64,000 bases of DNA. Origin: Aspidiotus rigidus (Eukaryota > Arthropoda > Insecta > Hemiptera > Diaspididae). Below, piece by piece: positions 1-11,000 of this stretch. Under the pieces are notes generated by a model. The model saw nothing but the letters and a program-made list of their open reading frames with translations, was not told the origin of the DNA and did not search any database. Each line of letters begins with the position of its first letter. Position 1 is the stretch's first letter. Location: assembly GCA_035079385.1 (NCBI GenBank), contig JAVHKY010000054.1:4131501-4195500 (forward strand), in the 5' to 3' direction. The position numbers were made by a program, and so were the translations under genes.

Positions 1-540
1 TATCATTATTCTTTATCAATGTATTATTTATAAATTAATTTTCATCAATTTAATTTATGTTAATTTATTATTTAAATTAACTCTTTAAAAATTGTTTTTT
101 AATAATTTTTTTATTTGTCATAAATAAACCTAATAATTTTCTATTAATTGAATGTAAAACTGAACAAAAAAATGAAAAATATCATTCTGGTTTAATATGA
201 TTATTTAAAATCATTGAAATGATTAAATAATTAATTCTCATTTAAAGGATCAAATATGTTAAATAAATTGAATAATATTAAAAGTTATTTAGTTTCAATT
301 TTTTTAGTTGTTTTATAATAATTTTTATTGAAAATTAATATAAATATTTTTATTTAATTATTCTGAAAAAAAATTAATAATTTTGATTAAATCAACTATC
401 TCAAGAAAATTTAAATAAGATCTTTATTTTTTCAAAATAATATTATATTATAAACTTCTTAAATAAAGTTAAAATTTTATTTCAAAAAATAAAATTGATA
501 TAAAATTAAAATTGAAAAAAAAAAAATATTTATTAATTCT

Positions 541-619
541 TCCTGTTGGAGCTCCTTAAATTGAATATGATAAATCTAATATTTTTCTATGATGAGTAGA
601 ATATGTTCATTTATTGAAT
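541..619 (-). pseudogene. cox1: cox1 5'-end remnant (nuclear mitochondrial fragment)
   Basis: Read on the minus strand with the invertebrate mitochondrial code, this gives KWTYSTHHRK, resembling the conserved start of cytochrome oxidase subunit I (K-W-x-Y-S-T-N-H-K). The reading frame then decays, with in-frame stops and substitutions. The second copy at 23590-23665 reads TYFTNHKNI in the same place, which supports the call. Only a short stretch is recognisable, so this is a moderate-confidence identification. Confidence 0.45.
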
Positions 620-829
620 AATTTCATTATTAAGAATATTAATTTTTGAATTTTAAATTTTATTTTAAATATCTTTATTTATCTGCGAGTTTGCGAGCAA
701 TATGATAGTTGATTCATTCCTAAGAAATCAGCTGGAAATTTTGGGCAAAAATGAGTGACCGCAGTTTGCACGGGAATAGAAAAAAAAAAAAAAAAAGAGT
801 AAAAATATTGGTAGATGTTGAGGAAAAAT

Positions 830-1291
830 CACGGTATAAGATGAAGAGGTAATGACACAACGCTAAAATCGTGTCCGCAGTTTTGAAGTTGTACGTACAA
901 ACTTCCGCTAGGTTTGCAGCGAACACTCAGGCTGTTTCCCTGTTCCTTCTACACCCCACCTGCGCCGAGACGTTACCGTTGGTACCCTAGTATTGATGAA
1001 ATTTCCAAGGATTATAAAAAATCCAAGAATTTACTTAGAAGGGTGATTCTTTCAAAATTTTATTGAGTAGATTAAATGGTATTTTTATGCCAAATATGAA
1101 ATGCATCGGCTGATTCCTGATCCTGCAATAAATTTTTGAAAGTAGCGGCGTTCCCATAAGACTCTGTACATTACCCATCACTTTCATCACGAGCGCTGCG
1201 CTCGGGATGTTCAGAACTACTTCAAAATCACGGACAGCGTTTACCACAGTCAGAATACGTTCGTGTCACTACCTCTTCATCTTATACCGTG
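830..1291. mobile_element. MITE with 8-bp target duplication (hAT- or P-like)
   Basis: The ends are inverted repeats of about 28 bp starting CACGGTATAAGATGAAGAGG. The octamer GGAAAAAT lies directly before (822-829) and directly after (1292-1299) the element, as expected for an 8-bp target site duplication. The inverted copy of the host repeat (near 23370-23390) lacks this segment, so it shows the unoccupied site. An 8-bp duplication fits hAT or P superfamilies. No intact transposase is present; the internal minus-strand open frame at 1035-1247 is not recognisable. Confidence 0.8.
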
Positions 1292-1884
1292 GGAAAAATC
1301 TACTCAAAATGGATCAAGGTATCTCCCAAAATATCTGCCCAAAAATCGACTAGAAATCTTAGTCAAAATTGAGTGATAGATACAATATCAATTTTCGACT
1401 AAGAAACAAGGAAGAATTCCATTTTGTATTGACAATTATAACGACCAAAAAGTAGGTCGAAATGTATTCCGCATAGTGATCAAAAATCAACTAAAAATAC
1501 GAGTATGATCAAAATTTATTTAGTAGGAATAATATCAGACCAACAATCAACTGAAATGAATGGACAAAATTTGTCGATTTATCTCAAAAATTTATTAAAA
1601 ATCGACCATTTTCTGATGGTACCATAATATTTGTTTTTTTTTCAGTCGTACGACCAAAAACAAACCAATGTCGACCATATAGTGATGGTCGATTTGGTTT
1701 ATCGGGTTGTAGTAAATGAAATTTAGGTATTTTCAAGTGAGGCCATTTTTTTACAATCCCGAGTAATTTTCTCTTTCTCACGTTGTCCGACCCGAGGCAG
1801 ACTATGTGATTTGGTTCCAAGTCTCGCCATATTATTTGATTCATATTGTATTAAATTCCACTTCTCGTTCTGTTCTTGTTTCAG

Positions 1885-2093
1885 CTATTTGTTACCAAAT
1901 AAAGGTCGTACGTGTAAACAGAAGACACATATTCTGAAAAGAACGTGTCATCCTGTTTGGAATCATACGTTCGTCTACAGTAATGTTACCCTTGATGAGC
2001 TATCTCAACGTTGCCTGGAGCTAACGATTTGGGATCACGATAGACTCGCCAGCAACGAATTTTTAGGAGGTGTTAGACTGTCTCTCGGCACTG
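1885..2093 (+). CDS. btsz: bitesize-like exon: C2B domain core
   Basis: Acceptor tcag at 1881-1884 and donor gtaagt at 2094. The exon starts with one base of a split codon and ends after one base. It encodes the polybasic strand and the acidic WDHDR loop of C2B. Confidence 0.88.
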
Positions 2094-3021
2094 GTAAGTT
2101 TCAAGATTTTTTTCAAGATTTTTCAAAAAATACAAATTGTGAACCAGATATCATTCCAATTTTTCGATCTCTTTTGAAATTGAGAGAAGAAAAGTACCTT
2201 GAATTCTAATTCAAGCGTATGCCGCGATTACCTACAGTCTACTTTTGGAGTTGGTTTCAATTTTTTTTTAGCATATCCACTGTTGTTAACTTCGATATAG
2301 ATATACTCCAAAATCATTTTTCTCCCTCGATATACTTAGACAATATTCTCTAAAAACTTTGTTATACGTATGAAAAATATCGACGATAGGCTGGAACCAT
2401 GAATAAATACCTAGGTACTCATGAGGAAATAATTTTTCTTCTGTTCATATAATTGAATACCGGTACCTGATTTGACTTGAACTTATGAACGTTTTTGTAA
2501 AATATTGTTCTCACCTCGTAACGCCATATTAGCTTTAAAATTTTAGTTCTATTTAATATTTTGAATGTGAGAACTAGAACAGTTTTCGAAAATTTCGACG
2601 CTGTCATGAGTACAAGAACTTGATACCTCTGCCCTAGCGCAAAATTGCTAATAAGTGACATTTATCGCTTTCAGCGTTTATAAAATTGCTGCTAGTTACC
2701 TTCAGATAGATGCCTATTATTGGTGAAACAAAAAAATTATCTTTGATCATTGTACTTTGATGATTGTTATCAGTTATCATAAACACAGTCGGATATAGAA
2801 TTGCAAGTCATCCAGTATTGCAATTCACCTTCCCCCGTCAAATTTCTCATCACTAACCAAATATTTATTTTTCAGGTCTCTGTAATGATAAATCAGTCGA
2901 TTGGATGGATTCAAATAATCGTGAAGTAGCCTTGTGGCAAAGAATGATCAACCATCGAAACTTTTGGGTAGAAAGTTCATTAATCTTAAGATCGTCTATG
3001 GATACCCGTGGTAAAAATTAA
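1885..3021 (+). CDS. btsz: Synaptotagmin-like protein (bitesize type), C-terminal two exons
   Basis: This is the 3' end of a synaptotagmin-like (Slp) gene; fly bitesize is the best-known insect member, and the family consists of Rab-effector/phosphoinositide-binding proteins with tandem C2 domains. Exons 1885-2093 and 2876-3021 join in phase (G|GT). The first encodes most of a C2B domain, with NPxWNxTF-like HPVWNHTFVY, then CLELTIWDHDRL and the FLGGVRLSLGTG signature typical of Slp proteins. The second carries VDWMDS, then LWQRMINH and WVES, and ends in LRSSM shortly before the TAA at 3019-3021, as in Slp/granuphilin C-termini. All upstream exons, including C2A, lie outside the window. The acceptor at 1881-1884 (tcag) and donor at 2094 (gtaagt) are consensus. 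Confidence 0.88.
2094..2875 (+). other. Intron of bitesize-like gene
   Basis: A 782-bp intron between the last two coding exons, with gtaagt donor and ttttcag acceptor. I see no gene or recognisable repeat in it. Confidence 0.85.
2876..3021 (+). CDS. btsz: bitesize-like terminal coding exon
   Basis: Follows ttcag at 2871-2875 and reads through VDWMDS and LRSSM to TAA at 3019-3021. This matches the conserved end of Slp C2B domains. Confidence 0.88.
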
Positions 3022-3390
3022 AATATTAGCATACTCATAAATTCTGCTCTTTGTCTTTTGTTATTTTATTTATCTGTTTCGTTTTTGTAATGTTTACATA
3101 TTTCTGTATTATTTTTTAATGTATGTTTCCGCTACTAAATTCTGCAATAATTTGTGATACGTTAATTTTATCTATTCGTTAATGTCTTTTTCTTATTCTT
3201 TTTTCCCACTTCTATTTCTATTTAAAATCTATTTTACGTAGATAGGTAAAGTACCAGTTGCAGAATATTTGTACGAAAATTTTATTGTAGTGAAATTTCG
3301 AAAACTTTTTACTCTTGTGATACGCGTGTAATAATTTTAAAAAATTAGTTAAAAAAAAAGTCCGAAATTGTGTATTTCTAATTTTACAAT

Positions 3391-3396
3391 AATAAA
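3391..3396 (+). terminator. Candidate polyadenylation signal for bitesize-like gene
   Basis: AATAAA lies 370 bp downstream of the stop codon, in AT-rich sequence, on the coding strand. It is the first canonical hexamer I noticed after the stop. Confidence 0.45.
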
Positions 3397-3911
3397 CGTA
3401 AGGAAACTATAAGAAGATTTTTCATTATTTAGTATCACGCGAAAGAATCGTATGTGATTATGAATCGAATTCCGAATTTTCCGAGGGCTTCTTGTCTGCA
3501 AAGAGTTGCCCTTACTACCGGGAAAAGCCGGAAAAACGAAAGTATTTTCGTTTCGTTTTATTGAAGAAAGAATGCGCTCCTGAAATTGTCTATGCGTAAA
3601 AGCGTTCCTCCGCGAACCTACCTCGTTCTTATAGGTTATCTCCCAAAGCGCCCTTTAATATTGCGGCGAATTCGTAAGTACTTGTAAGTGACAAATCCTT
3701 TTTTTTTTTTATTAAGTATTGAAAAATTTCGTTTCCTCTTGGTCGTAATACTTATAATTCTCGTCGTCGAAAACGAATCATCCCTGCCGACTGGGTAAGT
3801 TTCTCGCTTGTTGTAATTACTGTATTTTATTCTGTATTAAAAATGACATCCTATCGATCGTAAGTAAATGCTTCACATCCATCAATGTGCCGCTTAGACG
3901 TTTGACAAGCT

Positions 3912-3937
3912 GTATATATATATATATCTTCATCAGT
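3912..3937 (+). promoter_or_regulatory. Weak candidate core promoter (TATA run plus TCAGT initiator)
   Basis: A TATATATA run at 3913-3926 is followed by TCAGT at 3933-3937, an arthropod-type initiator. The spacing is a little short for a classic TATA-initiator pair, and simple TA repeats are common by chance. Confidence 0.2.
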
Positions 3938-4919
3938 GTTCCGATTCCCGACTCAATGCTCTATCACCTGTACGAGGTATTTACTTCAGTTTTAGAATTA
4001 TGAATGCGTATCAAACTTTCGAACTTGCGATTATCGAGTGAGGAAAATACTGTAAAAATCGTGTGACCTACTTAATTACGAGAGATACAGCACGGGATTG
4101 GGAAGCGTTTTCGGTGTGGTCATCGTCTATTCAAATTGTTAATAGTGATAGTTTTTAAATATATTAAGGTATGAGCAGGCCATAAAAAGTTGAGAGAGTA
4201 GATTATTGGTCATGGTGAAATTTTTATCGTTCATTTTGCGGTGTATAACTTCGGTCAAGTGAGTGTTACAGACTATACATAATATCTATTTGTGCAGTAG
4301 ACGTAGGTAATGCGAAAGCCCTGTTCGGTAGGGTAAATCCAAGTAGGTCAAAATTATTGAAGGTTAACGTTCATATTTATGGTAGGTAAGTCGATGATTT
4401 TACCAGATTTAATTGGCAATAAATTTTCAGGCGTGAAAGAGATTTGCTCAGTAAAGCTATGGAGAATTTTGAGTTTTACATTGATGCGACTTCCCGCCAA
4501 TTTAATCTTCGTAAAACGTTCGTTACAAATTTAATTTTATTAATGCACCGTACATTCATAAGACAAATAAGATTCATTTGTAATATGTACCGATATATCC
4601 TACTCAAAACAATTTTGCGTCCTTTATTTTCGACTTGAGGCAAGTGCGACACGCCCATACAATTATTGCCCATTTTTGTAAGACGCTTGGTGCATAATTA
4701 TTCAAATAATTGGCAGGATAATGATGTATGTAGAAATGTACCCGGAGTCAGTTTCATCGAACACTTTGAATGAGTGATTTCCGTTTTCTTGAATTCTTGG
4801 CTACTTGCAACTGCTCATAATCGTTCTAGAAAACAATATTTATTTAAGGATAATTATTATATACCTACATTATTAAAGACTTCCCCTGCGGTCAATTAAT
4901 GATTATATTTATCTTGCAG

Positions 4920-4983
4920 AATGTTTCGTGAAATGAATGAAAGAATGTTAGCGATTTGATACTATTGACACCTCGTATCCATC
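4920..4983 (+). promoter_or_regulatory. 5' leader of ankyrin exon 1 with a short upstream ORF
   Basis: The acceptor tcttgcag (4912-4919) precedes this leader. It holds an upstream ORF of 12 codons plus stop (ATG 4921-4923, TGA 4957-4959) ending 24 bases before the main ATG at 4984. Such uORFs commonly lower initiation at the main start; that effect is inferred here. Confidence 0.4.
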
Positions 4984-5076
4984 ATGACTGAGCGTTTAGA
5001 ACAACCGGAGCAACTGAGATCCCCTGACGAACACTCGAAAACGCTCGATAATGGTCCAGCTCACTCGCATAAGAAA
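4984..5076 (+). CDS. Ank2: Ankyrin exon 1 (distal first coding exon)
   Basis: Encodes 31 residues starting [14 protein letters not shown] and ending HKK, with a strong donor AAA|GTAAGT at 5077 in phase 0. It joins in frame to exon 2 at 32210 across a 27-kb intron. The N-terminus is not conserved in ankyrins, so assignment rests on phase, donor and position. Confidence 0.55.
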
Positions 5077-8000
5077 GTAAGTATCACAGGCTATATTTCA
5101 AGCACTTCCCGGAGCAAAACTGTCCAAAACAATACACTAGGGAGATATGTTTATAAAAAATTTAATGCAAAACTTGCTTAAATTACATGCGCTGGAATCA
5201 GTGATGTACCGGTAACCAGAGAAATTTTGATCGAAATTTATCGTATTCCTGATGTTTATGATTCCATGAACTTCATTTTTGATTTATATGAAATATCAAA
5301 ACGTAAACAATATATTTAAGGCCGAGTTTCACTCTTTCTGTTATTTGGCTTATGATTCGAAAATTTTTCGTCCTTATGTTCTAAACAGCCACAAGAATTC
5401 AGATATCGGCCAGTAGACCTTTATATTCACCTGACATCTGTTTTTTTTTTTTTTTTTTCAAACAGCTCTCCCTTTATTAATGCAATAGCACACACCATGT
5501 ACAATCACCGAGTTTTCCTTTTTTTATTTATTTTTTTTTATTTTTCTTCTAATTGTGAAAGTCGTACTACTTACCTATATGAATATTTTGAGAAATGATG
5601 TTCGAGTTCTCAGACTCGCATTAGCCGAATAAAACTTTTTTTTATTACTGTCGAATAAATTTTCCAATATCGCCCAATATTTTTTATTTTTATTTCTCCG
5701 CTTATATTACATTCAAAAATTGATTTTAGGATTTAGACGTCTCTAGATAGGTATTTTTCCTCCTGTGTTGAAGACGTGAAGTTTTCTTGCTTTGTAAATA
5801 ATTTTATAATTATAAAACGAAAATTATTGTTCGTGTAAAAAGCTTAAAAAATTTAGGAGTACCGATTTTTAGGGAATTCGGATACAAACTTTAAAATTTC
5901 CAAACTCGCCGATCAATTCGAATTTAATTTATTTTATCAAGTGTAATGTGAGTCGTCAAAAATATGTGGACGTACCTAATGAAATTATGATATGTTTCAC
6001 CGACTTCAATCTGAGAGTTCATCTGTACTTGCTTAGCGGACAATATTAAGACTGACGAAAGACTAGCTGGAACATCTCGTGCCCTTTGAATTCGAAAAAA
6101 AAAAAAACTCAATGTACAGAAAATGAAAGATACGGTGAGGTTGAAATATTATACTCTACATGATTCTCGTCAGTAAGAAAGAAATTTAAAAATGGATGAA
6201 GTTTTCGTTTTCACTCCAAGTGCATCATAAGAAATTTGTATGAATGCGTACCAAAACAAACGCCGGGTACTTATTGCTCTTGGCCTTCATACTTGAGTAG
6301 AATTCTCTTTCAAAAAATAAAGGAGATCGAGAGGGGTGAAAAAAAAAAGATCGCTGCGTAAAATACTCTCGTGCTGTAGAATTGAGCGCCGCTATCTGAA
6401 AGGATCTCATAGTACGTGGAAAACGCGTAATGAGTTTTTTTAAAGTACTCGTATGTCGAAGACTTCAGGACACCTTAAACCTATACTGTTATGACCAGCA
6501 CAGTTGTTAGATGATACGAAGCGAGACTTCAGTCATTTTTATCCATGCGAGTTTTGTGTAAAATTAAAAGGAAAAAATTAAAAAAATAGAAAAAAGCTTT
6601 TTTATTCAGAGCTTTATGAGCAGCACCAGTTTTGGTCGATGTGTCCAAAATTTAATAGGTATTACGCCTTAAATATTAAAGGAGGGTTTTTTTAATGTAA
6701 TTGTAAAGGTGAGAAATAAATATTAAATTCAAGAATTCGTCAACTTTTGGGGAAAAAAAAAAAAAAAATCAGAACGAGGTTTAATGCGAACAAATTGAGC
6801 TGATGTGAGTATATGAGTGAATTCTCGTAGTTTTTAGATCGCCATTTTCATGATGAGAAGATAATAATGCTGATTTTTTCGTTCCATTGTTCATCACCAA
6901 CAAAAATTGAAAGACTTCGTCATTTTTATTTTGATTAATTGATTTAAAACGGCTTGGGTGAAGAATTTGCAAAGGAAAAATTCGTGGAAAAATTGGCACT
7001 GAAAGATGACAAATAATGATTCGCTCGTTGTGGCATACTTACACCAGGTTGGTTAAGAAGCAATTCTGAGTCTGATAGTCCATAATTATCAAACAAGCTT
7101 GTCTCTTTTCAGGTCAATTACCTCAGACCTTCCCCTCGAGTGGGATACAAATTTTGAAATTGTTGGCTCAAATTGATACAACTTCGACCATTTTCAAGTC
7201 AAAATCCTCACCCTTTCCCCAGAATCCTTAATTCCTTTATTTGAGGACCAGTTCTTCTCATAATTGTGCTTAATTTGTGACAATTCGTACCGCTAGCTTC
7301 AGAATTTGTGCCCCGCCTCTATCCTCTGTAGAACCCATATCACACGGACATGCTATATTGATGAGAACGTGACGCCAAACGTTTCGAATTTGAGAAGTGA
7401 CAAAATGCGCCCCTTTTTTTCCAACAAAAACATACGTAAAATCAGGTGATTAAGACGATACGATGTTTCACTTTCAGGTATTTTTCACTTCCGATTTCTT
7501 TTATCTTCTTATCAGTATGGCATCAAGGCGCTAGAGGTATTCTCACTCAATATAAACAAATGTACAATCCGTTTACATTGAGAGAGAATACCTCCAGCTA
7601 TTTATGGCATATTCATGTAATATACGATCCAAGGGTACGCCCCTACCAATTCCAGTTTTAATCTAAAAGTAGTCTTAAAATATGAGGCTTACTTTGTGCC
7701 CATTTGTGCCATTACAACTACATATTATATATTTCTCTTCCCTCGTACAACAATCTCTGTCAGACCTCCCTTCATTGGAGAATAATCTCTCCTAAAAGAA
7801 ATTCCGGAATGAAAGTGATCTCAAAAAATTGAAATGAGTGATTCTCCCTTTTGGGAAAAACATTAAATCATTGATATGTCTTTCTAAGAGACTCCCTAAG
7901 CTAGTCGTTATCCTAGTATACTGTTTGTTAGGCTTACGTCAGGCCCAAGTTATTGAACGCTATTGTTAAGCTTACTACAATGAAGGCTAAGGATACACAT

Positions 8001-11000
8001 CCCAAAGTAACAAAGGTAGAAAGTCTTCCATATCCCTATTGCAGCCGGAATTTCAGCGTCGGCTTTCGACTAAAACTTACGACCTCGGAAAAATTCACCT
8101 CATTTTCGGCTGATCAATACGTATTATGAAGAGAATAGGAATGTAAGTCCAGAAGGAACAATCAGGAGAATTGGAGCTTTGTTATACTTGCGGAAGATAC
8201 CTATTCCACAGTTTATGTTCATCTCTATTGAATGATTGTCATACAGGCTTCTATGCTGAACGGTTGAACAGCTGGACTGAACCCAATCTTTCTCATCGTT
8301 GTTGATTCCTTGGCAAAGCCAGTCTGGCCTAGAGAGTGGAGTTGAATTAAAAAAAATGTAGCTTATTTTGGCTTTTGGCTTACAAGGGTTTAAATGAAGC
8401 TGGCTTTCTTTAAAAAATCAGCTGAATTCAGCTTATAACTTTTGCTTTCGGTTGGCAGCAATGAACTGCCTATGGCGTCACCAGCTCGTGATGTCATTTT
8501 CGTTTGGGGATTTCGCTCCAGCCTCAAGACATATCCTTGTCAAAATTGTGTCTGGTTTGTGTCAATATGTGCTGCGAGTTTCGGAATCGGTACTTCCCCT
8601 TCACCCTGTGTATAGTTCGTTGAAGTTATAACATCCACACGTATTGAATCCCTTTGCCCAGCTCCTCCTTCATGACTCGGAATCATTTCTAATCCGACTC
8701 AATTGCTTGTGCTACATTTGTTCGCACAATTGAAAATCGATAACAGCCCCGCTCATCATCGAAATACATACATATGTAAGACTGTACTGTGGTACAGCTC
8801 ACGAAATACAACAATACTTCTGAGATTGCAGTGATAAACACTGAATAAACAAAGAGTTCACAGTTCCGATTGTGTGCTAACGACATGTCGTAGCTCGGAA
8901 GATGATAACATCAGCCGTCCTATACTACCTCATATAACTACGCCTGTCAAACCTCTCTGCGAGTAGTGCAGTTACCGAGATTGCGGCGTGACGGAATCTT
9001 ACACCCCCCCATTTCAGGAAGGGAGTCATCGACTACCAAGATCTGGCTGGATCCCCTGAAAACCGGCGGGCGCCTCTCATCACTGGCGGGGCAATTTGCT
9101 TCGTATCACCAGCAGGGCATTAATCCGTGCTGGATGTTCCGTCATATTTCGAAAACTGCTCTTTGTTGATTTGTAAGACTGTAATGTGGTACAGCTCACG
9201 AAATACAACAATTTTTCTGAGATTGCAGTGATAAACACTGAATAAACAAAAAGTTCACAGTTCCGATTGTGTGCTAACGACATGTCGTAGCTCGGAAGAT
9301 GGTAACATCAACCGTCCTATACTACCTATAATATAACTACGCCTGCCAAACCTCTCTGCGAGTAGTGCAGTTACCGAGATTGCGGCGTGACGGAATCTTA
9401 CACATAAATGTGCGAAAATTTTTGTCGTGTTGAGCGATGCGGGAATGCAAATTTATGAAGTGGTTTCTCTTCAGTTAAGACATTGTGGTAAGAAATCAGC
9501 TTCGCCCCGGGCTCAGAACAAGGAGGGACTGTGTATATAAATTCTTATTGGTCTCTGTAAAAAGACGTCTTGTATTGCTTAACGAGTATTTCTGTAAATT
9601 TGCTCTCAAGAACAAAAATATTTGGGGTCTTACCCTGTTTGATCTGAATTTGGGTCGGAGCACGTTTCCTTGGATGCAGGGCGAGGCCTCTAGTAAATAA
9701 ATGTATTACTGTTGTCGTACACGACCAGAATTTCCGCCCACTGTGGTCGATCTTTCACCGCGAATTCATTGCAAAAGACCATTCTATCCACCGCCCGAGA
9801 CAATAAGGATCTCCGTACATTTGCCCACCTTCATCATACGCGAGGTTGTAGATAGCTAGTATTTTACTAAAAGTGTAGCCCAAATGATTAAGCTTGATTA
9901 AGGGTAATTTTGAGTCATGGAGTCATGCCAGAGGGAGCCGACCCCAGAAACTTCAACACGTTTAGAGAAGGCAAACTATGTACACAGGAAGGGAGAAGGG
10001 ACAAATTCCGAAACCGACGGTGCACATTGGCACAAATCAGACACAAGTTCTTGAGATCTTTTTCATCCCAAAATTTTTTTTTGGAGAGACTATCCTATGA
10101 TTGAGGAAGGTCTGACTGAGATTGTTTTATAGGGTAAAGGAAACAAATGGGTACAAATTAGGCGTCACATTTTGAGACTATTTTCGGGTAAGAAGCTGAA
10201 TTGAGGAGGGCCGGTCTCTTAACTTCAATGAGCTCCACAGAGGATAAGGATAGGGCTCAAATTCTGAACATTTGGTTCAAAGTGACACAAATAATCAAGA
10301 CTATTTCTAAGTCAAAATCTCAAGCTGGAGAGGCTGGGACGACTGACTCCTCCTTTCAAGGAATAACACTTATATTCTCGGCATTTTTTTCTTCATTAAT
10401 GCATGTTTTGAAGATGAAAAAATTATTCCTCCCCCCCCCCCTCCATTGAAAAGTTTTTCAATCTTTTTACTCAGAGCAGTATAAGAAACACTCACAATTT
10501 TGAAAAAGTTCATTTCCACGGCCGAGGTTCTCATGATTATGCCTTTCTCTCGCCGGTAATGGTTTTTGCAAACCATTCAACCGTGTATATCGAAATTCAG
10601 AAAAATGATTAGAGACATGTAATTTTAATTTCCGTCTCCTTATTGAAAGATCATCTTGGGCGGTCACCGGAGCAATATTTACCGTTTGTTTCTGTATTAA
10701 GCCGGCTTGTGCAGGTACACGATTTACATTTTATTGTTATTCACTTGGCGATGGAAAGGAGTAGCGGTAATTTTGTGCGTAATTAACTAACGATATAGTG
10801 GCGAAGTGTAAAATTTTCGCTTGAGTGATCATTACTCCGAATTGTACAAACTAACTTTCACAATCTGTCTTGACGACCTGAGACAAGTTATCTTCATGGA
10901 ACGAGAAGAAAAGATGCTGTCATATATACATTTCCATATTTTTTCACTTCGTAAAGTCGCGTGACGGGACGCGAAAAATTCTTGGGCACCGCGCTTCGAT

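Larger units (their letters stand above)
1..1706 (-). mobile_element. Large repeat, copy 1 (cut by window edge), with mitochondrial-like DNA inside
   Basis: This segment matches, in inverted orientation, the element at 22991-25127: the AT-rich part 1-690 pairs with about 23520-24205, and 691-1706 pairs with 22991-23520. It ends at 1706 in GGTTTATCGGG, the same end found at 25127 and 21360 and, inverted, at 22991. The AT-rich half looks mitochondrial (see the cox1 remnant); the other half is a non-coding sequence rich in GTCGA words. Copy 1 carries a 462-bp insertion (830-1291) that copy 2 lacks. It lies in an intron of the bitesize-like gene. The left end is outside the window. The element class is unknown; no transposase is visible. 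Confidence 0.7.
3022..4919 (+). other. Intergenic region between bitesize-like gene and ankyrin, with 3'UTR and 5'UTR
   Basis: It contains the 3'UTR of the upstream gene, a (TA)n run at about 3912-3927, and probably the distal promoter and first untranslated exon of ankyrin. A strong donor (TAG|GTAAGT) at 4386 could join the acceptor at 4911-4919 (ttgcag). No coding sequence is supported here; the small open frames at 4444-4673 show no family resemblance. Confidence 0.5.

Noticed and set aside
1..720. Possible mitochondrial contig contamination
   Set aside because: The mitochondrial-like core is degraded, present in two inverted copies, and continuous with nuclear repeat and intron sequence.
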